From the NCBI RefSeq assembly GCF_900107935.1, contig NZ_FNVG01000021.1, forward strand, positions 18,516 to 82,515: a DNA stretch of 64,000 nt, given 5' to 3'. The notes beneath the pieces were generated by a model, which was given only the letters and a program-made list of their open reading frames with translations, was not told where the DNA came from and made no database searches. This document shows, piece after piece, positions 7,146 through 16,641 of this stretch. The stretch's first letter is position 1. Each line of letters starts with the position of its first letter. A program made the position numbers and the translations under genes. The stretch is from Vibrio hangzhouensis (GTDB lineage Bacteria > Pseudomonadota > Gammaproteobacteria > Enterobacterales > Vibrionaceae).

Positions 7146-8792
7146 ATGACAGGTGCTGAATTAGTTGTAGCCGCATTGAAACAACAGGGCATCAAGACCG
7201 TGTTTGGTTACCCTGGTGGAGCCATCATGCCAATCTACGATGCCTTATATGATGGTGGTGTGGAACACATCCTTTGCCGACACGAACAAGGCGCAGCCAT
7301 GGCCGCCATAGGAATGGCAAGAGCCACCAAAGATGTCGCTGTGTGTATGGCCACTTCCGGCCCTGGCGCTACCAACCTCGTAACCGGCCTTGCCGACGCT
7401 TTCCTCGACTCTATCCCTCTCGTTGCTATCACTGGCCAAGTCGCCAGTTCACATATCGGTACTGATGCCTTCCAGGAAATGGATGTGATCGGCATGTCCC
7501 TCTCCTGTACCAAACACAGCTATCTGGTTACCGATATTGAAGATCTGGCCCCAACATTGGCCGAAGCATTTGAAGTTGCCAAAACAGGCAGACCAGGTCC
7601 GGTCATCGTCGATATCGCTAAGGATGTCCAACTTGCTAATGCTCCGGTAGAAGTATTGCCTTCCTTCACCCCGCCGGCTATTCCTGTCGCCTGCGAAGCG
7701 CAACTCAAACTGGCTCAGCAATTGTTGGATGAGAGTTCCCGCCCGGTTTTATATGTCGGTGGCGGTGTTCAACTGGCCAAAGCCACCAATTCCGTTCGCG
7801 AGTTCCTTCGCATCAACCCTATGCCAAGTGTCAGCACGCTTAAGGGGCTAGGCACGATTGACCGACACGACCCTCACTATCTGGGCATGCTCGGTATGCA
7901 CGGTACCAAAGCCGCCAACCTGGTGGTGCAAGAGTGTGACCTACTCATCGTGGTCGGTGCGCGCTTTGACGACCGTGTGACCGGTAAGCTAGATACGTTC
8001 GCACCGCACGCTAAGGTGATTCACATCGATATCGATGCAGCCGAGTTCAATAAACTGCGTGAGGCGCATGCGGCGCTACGTGGTGATATCAATGTGATCT
8101 TGCCTCAGCTTGAGCTATCAAAAGACATCAACGCATGGGCACATCACAGTGAGAGCCTGCGCAGCGGCTTCAAGTGGCGCTACGACCACCCAGGCGATCT
8201 GATATTTGCCCCGCTGCTGCTAAAACAGCTCTCGGACATGATGCCAGAGAATTCCATCGTCTCTACCGACGTTGGTCAGCACCAGATGTGGGCTGCTCAG
8301 CACATTCAGCCAAGACTGCCTGAGAACTTTATAACCTCAGCGGGTCTCGGCACTATGGGCTTTGGTCTGCCAGCGGCGATGGGCGCGGCAGTAGGACGTC
8401 CTGATGACCAATCGGTACTGATTACCGGTGACGGCTCATTCATGATGAATGTGCAAGAGCTCGGTACGCTTAAACGCCGTCAGATCCCAGTGAAAATTGT
8501 ACTGTTAAATAACCAGCGTCTTGGTATGGTAAGGCAGTGGCAATCACTGTTTTTTGATGGCAGACACAGCGAAACTATCCTGGATGACAACCCGGACTTC
8601 GTGATGTTGGCGAAAGCGTTCGACATCCCTGGAAAAACCATCACACGCAAGGAAGAAGTCGAGCCTGCACTGAAAGAGATGCTTGAAAGCAAGACCTCCT
8701 ATATGCTTCACGTTCTGATCGATGAAGAAGAAAACGTATGGCCTTTGGTTCCACCGGGCGCCTCAAATAGTGACATGCTGGAGAATACCTAA
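7146..8792 (+). CDS. ilvG: Acetolactate synthase II large subunit IlvG
   Basis: Protein of 548 aa. This thiamin-diphosphate enzyme condenses pyruvate with pyruvate or 2-ketobutyrate, the first common step of valine/leucine and isoleucine synthesis. Visible are the N-terminal VFGYPGGAIMP with the catalytic Glu in HEQGAAMAA, the ThDP-binding GDGSFMMN...LLNN segment, and FAD-region motifs RPGPV and GARFDDR. ATG 7146 has a perfect AAGGAGG at 7134-7140; the longer frame from 7125 includes that Shine-Dalgarno and is rejected. The frame is intact, unlike the frameshifted ilvG of E. coli K-12. Its stop overlaps the ilvM start (TAATG). Confidence 0.95.
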   Translation: MTGAELVVAALKQQGIKTVFGYPGGAIMPIYDALYDGGVEHILCRHEQGAAMAAIGMARATKDVAVCMATSGPGATNLVTGLADAFLDSIPLVAITGQVASSHIGTDAFQEMDVIGMSLSCTKHSYLVTDIEDLAPTLAEAFEVAKTGRPGPVIVDIAKDVQLANAPVEVLPSFTPPAIPVACEAQLKLAQQLLDESSRPVLYVGGGVQLAKATNSVREFLRINPMPSVSTLKGLGTIDRHDPHYLGMLGMHGTKAANLVVQECDLLIVVGARFDDRVTGKLDTFAPHAKVIHIDIDAAEFNKLREAHAALRGDINVILPQLELSKDINAWAHHSESLRSGFKWRYDHPGDLIFAPLLLKQLSDMMPENSIVSTDVGQHQMWAAQHIQPRLPENFITSAGLGTMGFGLPAAMGAAVGRPDDQSVLITGDGSFMMNVQELGTLKRRQIPVKIVLLNNQRLGMVRQWQSLFFDGRHSETILDDNPDFVMLAKAFDIPGKTITRKEEVEPALKEMLESKTSYMLHVLIDEEENVWPLVPPGASNSDMLENT

Positions 8793-9073
8793 TGGACAGA
8801 TATCTACTAGACATCAAAGCCGATGACAAACCTGTCTTGCTAGAGCGCGTTCTACGCGTCATTCGCCACCGTGGCTTTATCATCAAACAAGTGGCGGCCA
8901 CACAAAACCACGAAAGTAAGATTGCCAGTGTCGAGATCATTGTGGATAGCGATCGCCCTATCACCACCCTGATCAACCAAATCGAAAAGCTTTGGGATAT
9001 TCGAACCGTTGAAGTGACAGAGCTGAAACATAACGAGCTGACCAATCACAACCTACAAGAACAAAGTGCATAA
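8792..9073 (+). CDS. ilvM: Acetolactate synthase II small (regulatory) subunit IlvM
   Basis: Protein of 93 aa containing one ACT domain (YLLDIKADDKPVLLERVLRVIRHRGF...). It is the small subunit that activates IlvG; the isozyme II subunit is shorter than those of isozymes I and III, which fits this length. The ATG overlaps the ilvG stop by one base, implying translational coupling and stoichiometric production. Confidence 0.92.
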   Translation: MDRYLLDIKADDKPVLLERVLRVIRHRGFIIKQVAATQNHESKIASVEIIVDSDRPITTLINQIEKLWDIRTVEVTELKHNELTNHNLQEQSA

Positions 9074-9087
9074 GGAAGGAATGCTAA

Positions 9088-10041
9088 ATGGCTAAGAACA
9101 CAGCAGATTTTATTTGGTTTAATGGTGAGATGGTTCCATGGGCTGAGGCGAACGTTCACGTCTTAACTCACGCAATGCACTACGGTACATCTGTTTTTGA
9201 AGGGGTACGCTGCTACAACACACCAAATGGTCCCGTGGTATTCCGTCATCCAGAGCACGCCAAGCGCCTGAAAGATTCTGCCAAGATATACCGCTTCCCT
9301 ATTCCATTTAGCGAAGAGGAAATCATGGAAGCAACGCGTGAAACACTGCGTCAGAACAAGCTTGAGTCTGCCTATATCCGTCCGCTTGGCTTTGTTGGCA
9401 ATGTAGGTCTGGGCGTCTGCCCACCAGAAGGCACGCAGATGGAGCTAATCATCGCGGCCTTCCCATGGGGCTCCTACCTGGGTGAAGAAGCACTGGCCAA
9501 TGGTGTCGATGCCATGATCTCCAGCTGGAACCGTGCAGCACCTAACACCATACCAACCGCAGCAAAAGCGGGCGGTAACTACCTGTCATCGCTGCTTGTA
9601 GGTGGTGAAGCGCGTCGTCATGGGTACGATGAAGGCATCGCTCTCAGCGTTGACGGTTACCTCTCCGAAGGCGCCGGTGAAAACATTTTCGTGGTTAAAG
9701 ATGGCGTAATCACTACCCCGCCAGCCACCAGCGCAATCCTGCCGGGCATCACTCGTGACTCAATTATGACTCTGGCCAAAGACATGGGCTATGAAGTGCG
9801 TGAAGCAAACATTGCCCGCGAAGCGCTATATCTTGCAGACGAAGTCTTTATGACTGGCACTGCCGCCGAGATCGTCCCGGTACGCACCATCGACAAAATC
9901 GAGGTCGGTGAAGGCAAACGCGGCCCTATCACGAAAGTGATGCAAGACGCGTATTTTGGCCTATTCAACGGCACCATTGAAGATAAGTGGGGCTGGCTCG
10001 ATTACGTATACCCAGAACAGAAACCAGCATCAGCAAAATAA
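9088..10041 (+). CDS. ilvE: Branched-chain amino-acid aminotransferase IlvE
   Basis: Protein of 317 aa, fold-type IV PLP enzyme that transfers the amino group to the ketoacids of Val, Leu and Ile. Motifs include HYGTSVFEGVRCY, the PLP lysine in AAKAGGNY (near residue 159), LSEGAGENIFVV, and GTAAEIVPV. AAGGAAGGA lies before the ATG. It is fourteen bases after ilvM, within the operon. Confidence 0.95.
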   Translation: MAKNTADFIWFNGEMVPWAEANVHVLTHAMHYGTSVFEGVRCYNTPNGPVVFRHPEHAKRLKDSAKIYRFPIPFSEEEIMEATRETLRQNKLESAYIRPLGFVGNVGLGVCPPEGTQMELIIAAFPWGSYLGEEALANGVDAMISSWNRAAPNTIPTAAKAGGNYLSSLLVGGEARRHGYDEGIALSVDGYLSEGAGENIFVVKDGVITTPPATSAILPGITRDSIMTLAKDMGYEVREANIAREALYLADEVFMTGTAAEIVPVRTIDKIEVGEGKRGPITKVMQDAYFGLFNGTIEDKWGWLDYVYPEQKPASAK

Positions 10042-10053
10042 GGAAGTAGTACA

Positions 10054-11895
10054 ATGCCTAAATACAGATCAGCCACCACAACTCATGGTCGCAATATGGC
10101 TGGTGCTCGTGCGCTCTGGCGCGCCACTGGCGTGAAAGAAGAAGATTTCGGCAAACCAATCATTGCCGTAGTGAACTCATTTACTCAATTTGTACCAGGT
10201 CACGTGCACCTGAAAGACTTGGGTCAGTTAGTGGCACAAGAAATAGAACAAGCTGGCGGTATCGCTAAAGAATTCAATACCATCGCTGTGGATGATGGTA
10301 TCGCGATGGGTCACGGCGGTATGCTTTACTCGCTGCCTTCTCGCGAACTGATCGCAGACTCGGTTGAGTACATGGTTAATGCGCACTGTGCTGACGCGAT
10401 GGTGTGTATCTCCAACTGCGATAAGATCACTCCGGGAATGCTAATGGCTTCAATGCGCCTGAATATCCCAGTGATCTTTGTTTCTGGTGGTCCTATGGAA
10501 GCGGGTAAAACCAAGCTGTCTGATCAGATCATCAAACTGGATCTGGTGGATGCGATGATCCAGGGTGCCGATCCAACAGTCTCTGATGAGCAGAGTGAGC
10601 AGGTCGAGCGCTCCGCTTGTCCAACATGCGGCTCTTGCTCTGGTATGTTTACCGCTAACTCGATGAACTGTCTGACCGAAGCTCTGGGCTTATCTCAGCC
10701 TGGTAACGGCTCTCTGCTGGCGACGCACGCGGATCGTGAAGTGCTGTTTAAGAACGCCGGTAAACGCATTGTTGACCTCACCAAACGCTACTACGAACAA
10801 GATGATGCCTCAGCGCTGCCGCGTAATATCGCCAGCAAAGAAGCATTCGAAAACGCAATGGCGCTAGATATTGCCATGGGCGGCTCTACTAACACGGTTC
10901 TTCACCTACTTGCCGCGGCGCAAGAGGGTGAAGTCGACTTTGATATGGAAGATATCGATCAGATGTCTCGCCGCGTGCCAAACCTTTGTAAGGTGGCCCC
11001 TTCAACGCCTAAGTACCATATGGAAGACGTACACCGCGCGGGTGGTGTTATCGGTATCCTAGGTGAGCTTAACCGCGCAGGTCTATTGAACAACCAAACA
11101 AAAACGGTACTTGGTCTGACAATGGAAGAGCAACTGGCTCAGTACGACATCATGCTGACGGATTCGGAAGAAGTGAAATCCTTCTACCGCGCCGGCCCTG
11201 CGGGTATTCGTACCACGCAAGCCTTCTCACAAGATTGTCGCTGGGACACCCTTGATGACGACCGTGAAAATGGTTGTATCCGCACCAAAGAGAATGCCTA
11301 CAGTCAGGACGGTGGCCTCGCCGTACTGAAAGGAAATATCGCCCTGGACGGCTGTATCGTCAAGACAGCAGGGGTTGATGAGAGCATTCTAAAATTCCAG
11401 GGACCAGCAGTCGTATTTGAAAGCCAGGAAGACGCTGTAGACGGCATCTTAGGCGGCAAAGTAAAAGCGGGTGACGTCGTCGTGATTCGCTATGAAGGCC
11501 CTAAAGGCGGCCCAGGTATGCAGGAAATGCTGTATCCAACAACCTACCTGAAATCAATGGGACTGGGCAAAGAGTGTGCGCTGCTTACTGATGGTCGCTT
11601 CTCCGGTGGTACATCCGGTTTGTCTATCGGCCACGCCTCACCGGAAGCGGCAAACGGCGGTACCATAGGCTTAGTGAAAGATGGGGATCTGATCAACATC
11701 GACATTCCAAACCGTACGATTACCCTTGAAGTGACAGAAGACGAACTGGCGGCACGTCGCGCTCAACAGGACGAGTTGGGTTGGAAACCAGCGAATCGTG
11801 AACGTACCGTATCGCTGGCGCTGAAAGCCTATGCCAATCTGGCAACCAGTGCCGATAAAGGCGCGGTTCGTGATAAGTCCAAGCTCGAGGGTTAA
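10054..11895 (+). CDS. ilvD: Dihydroxy-acid dehydratase IlvD
   Basis: Protein of 613 aa, the iron-sulfur enzyme that dehydrates dihydroxy-isovalerate and dihydroxy-methylvalerate. Cluster and metal ligands are visible: Cys in SNCDKITPGM (near residue 122) and the CPTCGSCSGMFTANSMNC region (near residue 195), with DGRFSGGTSG and GHASPEA near the C-terminus. The length matches the family. It is twelve bases after ilvE, and its stop codon is directly followed by ilvA. Iron-sulfur dependence makes this the oxidant-sensitive step of the pathway. Confidence 0.96.
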   Translation: MPKYRSATTTHGRNMAGARALWRATGVKEEDFGKPIIAVVNSFTQFVPGHVHLKDLGQLVAQEIEQAGGIAKEFNTIAVDDGIAMGHGGMLYSLPSRELIADSVEYMVNAHCADAMVCISNCDKITPGMLMASMRLNIPVIFVSGGPMEAGKTKLSDQIIKLDLVDAMIQGADPTVSDEQSEQVERSACPTCGSCSGMFTANSMNCLTEALGLSQPGNGSLLATHADREVLFKNAGKRIVDLTKRYYEQDDASALPRNIASKEAFENAMALDIAMGGSTNTVLHLLAAAQEGEVDFDMEDIDQMSRRVPNLCKVAPSTPKYHMEDVHRAGGVIGILGELNRAGLLNNQTKTVLGLTMEEQLAQYDIMLTDSEEVKSFYRAGPAGIRTTQAFSQDCRWDTLDDDRENGCIRTKENAYSQDGGLAVLKGNIALDGCIVKTAGVDESILKFQGPAVVFESQEDAVDGILGGKVKAGDVVVIRYEGPKGGPGMQEMLYPTTYLKSMGLGKECALLTDGRFSGGTSGLSIGHASPEAANGGTIGLVKDGDLINIDIPNRTITLEVTEDELAARRAQQDELGWKPANRERTVSLALKAYANLATSADKGAVRDKSKLEG

Positions 11896-11900
11896 TGCTG

Positions 11901-13439
11901 ATGAGCGATGCTGATAATCATCCCGTTTCTGGCGCAGACTATCTGCGTCAGATACTGAGAGCTCCGGTCTATGAAGTGGCAACCGTCACGCCACTTCAGG
12001 ACATGCCCAGACTGAGTAACCGCATTGGTAATCAGGTTCAGATTAAACGTGAAGATCGCCAACCGGTACACTCGTTTAAGCTACGCGGTGCCTACAATAT
12101 GGTAGCCAACCTGAGTGACGCACAGAAAAACGCTGGTGTGATTGCGGCTTCCGCGGGTAACCACGCGCAGGGGATGGCGCTGTCGGGCACCAAACTGGGC
12201 ATCAACACCACCATTGTGATGCCAAAAACCACCCCGGATATCAAGGTTGAAGCGGTGCGTGGCTTTGGTGGTCATGTAGTGCTGCACGGCAGCAACTTTG
12301 ATGAAGCTAAAGCCGAAGCTGAGCGCCTGTCACAAGAGCATGGATACACCTTTGTCCCTCCCTTCGATCACCCACTGGTGATCGCAGGCCAGGGAACCAT
12401 AGGGATGGAAATGCTGCAGCAAAATGGTCATCTGGACTATATTTTTGTTCCCGTTGGCGGTGGTGGTCTGGCCGCAGGCGTAGCGGTACTGGTAAAACAG
12501 CTGATGCCGGAAATCAAGGTCATTGCTGTCGAGCCGGAAGATTCAGCCTGCCTGAAAGCCGCACTGGACGCAGGTGAGCCTATCGCACTTGATCAGGTCA
12601 GCATGTTTGCCGACGGCGTTGCGGTGAAAATCATCGGTCAAGAAACCTTCAGGCTGTGCCAGAAGTACATTGATGGCCACATTACTGTCTCAAGCGATGA
12701 AATTTGCGCGGCGGTCAAAGATATCTTTGAAGACACCCGCGCCATTGCCGAACCCTCAGGAGCGCTGGCACTGGCGGGGCTGAAAAAGTTCGCGGAACAA
12801 AATGAACTGAAAGACAAACAGCTTGGTACTGTGCTCTCCGGTGCCAATACCAATTTCCACGGTCTGCGTTATGTCTCTGAGCGCTGTGAGCTGGGTGAAA
12901 AGCGTGAAGGCATTCTGGCTGTCACGATTCCAGAGCGTCAGGGCGCTTTCTTCGAGTTTTGCAACATCATTGGTGGTCGTGCTGTTACCGAGTTTAACTA
13001 CCGCTACAACGATGATCAGCTGGCTAACATCTTTGTCGGTGTCCGGCTAGTTGGTGGACAGGAAGAGCTCGAAGGTATTATCAGTGATCTGCGAGCCAGC
13101 GGTTATCCGGTAGTCGATTTGTCCGATGATGAAATGGCGAAGCTGCATATCCGTTATATGATTGGTGGCAGACCGTCAAAGCCGCTGAAAGAGCGTCTAT
13201 ACAGCTTCGAGTTTCCAGAGTACCCAGGTGCGCTGCTCAAGTTCCTGAGCACACTCGGTACTCACTGGAATATCAGCCTGTTCAACTACCGAAATCAGGG
13301 GGCGGATTATGGCCGCGTGCTATGTGGTTTTGAACTGGAAGACAGTGATTTGAATGAATTTTCGGCGCACCTGCGAGAATTGGGCTATCAGTGCAAGGAT
13401 GAAACGGACAATCCATCCTACAAGTTCTTCTTGTCCTGA
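11901..13439 (+). CDS. ilvA: Biosynthetic threonine deaminase IlvA
   Basis: Protein of 512 aa, the PLP enzyme converting threonine to 2-ketobutyrate for isoleucine synthesis, feedback-inhibited by Ile. The PLP lysine lies in HSFKLRGAYN, the phosphate-binding glycine loop is VGGGGLAAGV, and two C-terminal ACT-like regulatory segments (about residues 335-510) are present, so it is the biosynthetic rather than the catabolic form. Two in-frame ATGs (11895, 11901) overlap the ilvD stop; 11901 is preferred because GAGGG is nine bases upstream, against three for 11895, and MSDADNHPVSGADYLR aligns with the E. coli start. Confidence 0.95.
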   Translation: MSDADNHPVSGADYLRQILRAPVYEVATVTPLQDMPRLSNRIGNQVQIKREDRQPVHSFKLRGAYNMVANLSDAQKNAGVIAASAGNHAQGMALSGTKLGINTTIVMPKTTPDIKVEAVRGFGGHVVLHGSNFDEAKAEAERLSQEHGYTFVPPFDHPLVIAGQGTIGMEMLQQNGHLDYIFVPVGGGGLAAGVAVLVKQLMPEIKVIAVEPEDSACLKAALDAGEPIALDQVSMFADGVAVKIIGQETFRLCQKYIDGHITVSSDEICAAVKDIFEDTRAIAEPSGALALAGLKKFAEQNELKDKQLGTVLSGANTNFHGLRYVSERCELGEKREGILAVTIPERQGAFFEFCNIIGGRAVTEFNYRYNDDQLANIFVGVRLVGGQEELEGIISDLRASGYPVVDLSDDEMAKLHIRYMIGGRPSKPLKERLYSFEFPEYPGALLKFLSTLGTHWNISLFNYRNQGADYGRVLCGFELEDSDLNEFSAHLRELGYQCKDETDNPSYKFFLS

Positions 13440-13454
13440 GACTGAGACCAACAG

Positions 13455-13476
13455 ATGGGAAGCCTGAGCTTCCCAT
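13455..13476. terminator. Hairpin between ilvA and the LysR gene
   Basis: ATGGGAAGC (13455-13463) and GCTTCCCAT (13468-13476) form a perfect 9-bp stem with a CTGA loop. A loose T-rich tail (TATTCTTT) follows on the plus strand. It is likely the ilv operon terminator and may also serve the convergent gene. Confidence 0.6.
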
Positions 13477-14378
13477 TATTCTTTGAGCCAGTCCTGATAC
13501 AACTTATCTTCATCGCCCAAATAGTCCAGCATCCACTCCAGCAGGTTGTGATTATCATGCTTTCTCCACACCAGACAACACTCACTTGATAACTGGGAGT
13601 CCACCAGTTGCCGCTCCACTAGCAGACCGTAGTCAATGAGTGGTTGTGCTATATGTCGGGGCATGTAACCGATCCCAACCCCTTTTTTCAGACACTCAAT
13701 TGCCGTAAACCAGTTAGGCAGCAATAAGCGCCGCTGCTGAGGATAGTGTTCGGTATGCCGCTTGGGTAGTACCCGCGAGGTATCATCGATGCAAATGGCC
13801 GGAAACTGACTCACAAAGGCCTCATCCAGTCGCGTGTGGCAAGCACAGGGATGACAGGGTGCCATGACCAGCGCCCAGTCCAGGCTACCGATTTTCTTGA
13901 CCCCGTATTCACCACCGACGGGCACCGCTGACGTCGCTCCTATTACGATATCGGCGCGCTGCTCAGAAATGGCCTCCCAGGCACCGTTGTACACTTCCAT
14001 GTTGATCTGCAGCTCAGCAAACTCAAACTGCTTATAAAAATTTTCAATCAAATCAGACAGTTTGTCGACTCTGACAACATTATCCAGAGTCAGCTTTAAG
14101 CTACTTTGCCAGCCTAATGCTGCCCGGCGAGTTTGATGTGTCACTTCATCCATCTGGCGTAACATCTGACGGGCCTGTGCCATAAATACTTGCCCTGCAG
14201 GCGTCAGTTCCACCCTGCGAGGTAGACGGTTAAACAAAGCCACGCCAAGCTCCTGCTCTATCTGTCTCACACTGTAGCTGATCGCAGAGGGCACTTTATG
14301 CAGAACGTCTGCCGCTGCACTAAAACTGCCCAGACGAGCAACCACATCCAACATCTCCAGAGAGGATCGAGAATACAT
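13476..14378 (-). CDS. punR: LysR-type regulator, PunR (YdhB) homologue
   Basis: Protein of 300 aa from the ATG at 14378 (MYSRSSLEMLDVVARLGSFS); the frame continues to a TTG at 14396 but the ATG matches the family N-terminus. The N-terminal helix-turn-helix is SFSAAADVLHKVPSAISYSVRQIE, followed by an effector domain ending EWMLDYLGDEDKLYQDWLKE. The overall sequence closely resembles E. coli YdhB/PunR, which activates the purine transporter gene punC, and the gene is divergent from a punC-like transporter exactly as in E. coli. The alternative, IlvY (often near ilv genes), fits the sequence less well. Confidence 0.82.
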   Translation of the reverse strand: MYSRSSLEMLDVVARLGSFSAAADVLHKVPSAISYSVRQIEQELGVALFNRLPRRVELTPAGQVFMAQARQMLRQMDEVTHQTRRAALGWQSSLKLTLDNVVRVDKLSDLIENFYKQFEFAELQINMEVYNGAWEAISEQRADIVIGATSAVPVGGEYGVKKIGSLDWALVMAPCHPCACHTRLDEAFVSQFPAICIDDTSRVLPKRHTEHYPQQRRLLLPNWFTAIECLKKGVGIGYMPRHIAQPLIDYGLLVERQLVDSQLSSECCLVWRKHDNHNLLEWMLDYLGDEDKLYQDWLKE

Positions 14379-14521
14379 AACTATTTTTGCTTTCAAATTT
14401 TTTGATAGATAACTACAAAATATAGCGTTTTATTTTTCCAGTTTCCAAAAATAGAATACAACTCATCAGCAGTATGGGCTGGCGCCAATCCATTCCTGTG
14501 AAATTATTTCAAGGAATAACA

Positions 14522-15727
14522 ATGAAAATCACCAAAATTCAACTTATCTATCTTTCTGCTCTGTCTATGTTGGGCTTTATTGCCACGGATATGTATTTAC
14601 CCGCCTTTAAGCTGATAGAGCAGGATTTTGCCACCGGCCCGGAGCAGGTCGCGCTTTCTCTTACCGTATTTTTAGTCGGGATGGGTCTGGGCCAGTTGTT
14701 GTGGGGACTCGCTAGTGACCGTTATGGTCACCGTAACACCCTGTTTGCCGGCTTAGCTATTTTCAGTGTTGCTTCTGTCGGGCTCGCCTGGAGCCAGGAA
14801 GTATGGCAGCTGTTGTCACTGCGTTTGTTGCAGGCTGTCGGTGTTTGCGCCCCAGCCGTGATTTGGCAGTCGATGGTTATCGACAAGTTTGACAAGCGGA
14901 CCAGTCAGCAGATTTTTGCCACCATCATGCCATTGGTCGCCCTCTCTCCGGCTTTGGCACCGCAACTAGGTGTATTACTGACCGAGATCTGGGGTTGGCA
15001 CAGTATCTTTGTTGTCCTGGCTATCACCGGTGTACTTTTAGCGGTGATCACCCTGTCAATGGAAGATCGCAGCCGTTCAGACAAACAACGCTCTTCGGTA
15101 TCGGCCGATCTTAACAGTCTGATCCGTTCGCGCGAGTATCTTGGCAACGTCATGATGTATGCAGTGGCCTCCGCGGCGTTCTTCGCTTACCTGACCGGCA
15201 TGCCGGAAATCATGAGTCAGCTCGGTTATTCGGCCAAAGATATTGGTCTGAGCTTTATCCCGCAAACCGTTGCGTTCATGCTTGGCGGTTACATAGGAAA
15301 AAAACTGGTGGCGAAACTGGGCGATGAAGCGGTACTAAGACAACTGCTGGGACTGGAAACTGTCGCAATCCTGCTGGTATTTGTCGCTTGCCAGTGGCAG
15401 TTAAGCAGCGTTTGGCCCATACTGGCTCCTTTCTGTTTGCTGGCCATCGCCAACGGTGCCCTTTACCCGATTGTGGTCAACCGCGCGCTATCCAGTGCGC
15501 CGCATTGCTCTGCGACAGCAGCGGGTCTGCAAAACAGTCTGCAAGTCAGTGTCAGTAGTCTGGCAAGCGCCATTGTTGCGGGCTTCGCCGTAGTCGCTCA
15601 GTCGGCGGTGGGGTATGTCATATTAGGCTGTCTGGTGCTGATGTGGCTCGGTTATCTCATCGCGACCCCGGCTCTCACCCGCGAACTGACCTTACCGGAC
15701 AACTCTCGCGTGGTCAGTGACGAATAA
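14522..15727 (+). CDS. punC: Bcr/CflA-family MFS transporter, PunC (YdhC) homologue
   Basis: Protein of 401 aa with about twelve hydrophobic segments. MLGFIATDMYLPAF at the N-terminus and LLWGLASDRYGHR in the first cytoplasmic loop are Bcr/CflA signatures; VGVCAPAVIWQSMV and MPLVALSPALAPQLG follow YdhC closely. In E. coli PunC transports purine nucleosides and related drugs. ATG 14522 has AAGGA nine bases before it; the longer frame from 14474 is rejected. Expression is probably controlled by the divergent LysR regulator from the shared 143-base intergenic region. Confidence 0.82.
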   Translation: MKITKIQLIYLSALSMLGFIATDMYLPAFKLIEQDFATGPEQVALSLTVFLVGMGLGQLLWGLASDRYGHRNTLFAGLAIFSVASVGLAWSQEVWQLLSLRLLQAVGVCAPAVIWQSMVIDKFDKRTSQQIFATIMPLVALSPALAPQLGVLLTEIWGWHSIFVVLAITGVLLAVITLSMEDRSRSDKQRSSVSADLNSLIRSREYLGNVMMYAVASAAFFAYLTGMPEIMSQLGYSAKDIGLSFIPQTVAFMLGGYIGKKLVAKLGDEAVLRQLLGLETVAILLVFVACQWQLSSVWPILAPFCLLAIANGALYPIVVNRALSSAPHCSATAAGLQNSLQVSVSSLASAIVAGFAVVAQSAVGYVILGCLVLMWLGYLIATPALTRELTLPDNSRVVSDE

Positions 15728-15735
15728 GCTAAAAT

Positions 15736-15759
15736 AAAGGGCGACATGGTCGCCCTTTT
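15736..15759 (+). terminator. Terminator of the punC-like gene
   Basis: AAAGGGCGAC (15736-15745) and GTCGCCCTTT (15749-15758) form a 10-bp stem with an ATG loop and T tail. It can also act for the convergent gene that stops at 15772. Confidence 0.85.
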
Positions 15760-15771
15760 CCATTCCATCGA

Positions 15772-16548
15772 CTAGAGGCTCTTTAAGCCCCACTTAGCTG
15801 CCGTGGCTTCAAAGAAGCCCTGGGTCTTTTTCAACTCAACCCAGTGATTGACATAATTTATCCAGACCTGATCATTTTGTGGCAGTAGCATGGAGATTGG
15901 AGTTGGCTTACGTGGCTCTTTCACCGGCACAATCGCCAATTGACTGAACTTGGTCACCAGCGTGGCCGCCTCGACGTTAGAAGTTACAGAGACATCTGCT
16001 CGACGGGCTAAAAGCTCCTGAAAATCACGAGCGGGCGCCTCAATCACGATGTGCTGTGCCTGCGGAAAGAAGTCTTTGACCATTTTTTCCTGAACGGTTC
16101 CCAGTGTTGCCGCCACTCTTACCTCTGGCTTATCAAAATCTCCCCAATCAGAGAACTTATCCAGATCTTTCTTCTGCACCACAGGTACAAATGCGAGGTA
16201 AAAATAAGGCTGACTGTAGCCGGCCACCTTGGCACGTGACATGTTAAGCGAGGCACTGCCTGTCATGTCGTATTTGTCAGCAATGACACCATTCACCAAT
16301 GTTTTCCAGTCCGTAGCCACATACTCCACTTTGACGCCCAGATCTTTGGCAAGCTCCGTGGTGACATCAATATCAAAACCGCGGTAAGAGTTTGTCGCCG
16401 GATCTTTCATGGTCATGGGGTTCCAGTCACCGGTGGTGCCCACGCGAAGAACTCCAGAGTCGAGGATCTTTTGCAAGCGACTGGTCTCTGCCGCCACCTG
16501 ACCAATAGAAAGCAAAGCAATAATAAAACCGAGAATCCACTTCTTCAT
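15772..16548 (-). CDS. Periplasmic amino-acid-binding protein (SBP family 3; PheC-like)
   Basis: Protein of 258 aa with a signal peptide (MKKWILGFIIALLSIGQVAAE). It then shows LQKILDSGVLRVGTTGDWNPM and YRGFDIDVTTELAKDLGVKVEY, characteristic of family-3 solute-binding proteins and of the related secreted cyclohexadienyl/arogenate dehydratases (PheC). Residues typical of PheC and of amino-acid binders overlap, so binding protein versus dehydratase cannot be decided by eye. It is divergent from an amino-acid ABC permease gene 93 bases away, which favours a transport role, but no ATPase gene is adjacent. Confidence 0.7.
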   Translation of the reverse strand: MKKWILGFIIALLSIGQVAAETSRLQKILDSGVLRVGTTGDWNPMTMKDPATNSYRGFDIDVTTELAKDLGVKVEYVATDWKTLVNGVIADKYDMTGSASLNMSRAKVAGYSQPYFYLAFVPVVQKKDLDKFSDWGDFDKPEVRVAATLGTVQEKMVKDFFPQAQHIVIEAPARDFQELLARRADVSVTSNVEAATLVTKFSQLAIVPVKEPRKPTPISMLLPQNDQVWINYVNHWVELKKTQGFFEATAAKWGLKSL

Positions 16549-16641
16549 TGATTAATCCCTAAAAATAGTAAACATTCGATGTATAACCTTTGATAACATA
16601 GCAGTAACAGATGGAATTTTCAGGAAAAAATAGGGACGTTT

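Noticed and set aside
7146..8792. Frameshifted ilvG as in E. coli K-12
   Set aside because: The frame is continuous for 548 codons with all ThDP motifs.
13476..14378. IlvY, the LysR activator often found near ilv genes
   Set aside because: The sequence follows YdhB/PunR more closely and the gene is divergent from a YdhC/PunC-like transporter, not from ilvC.
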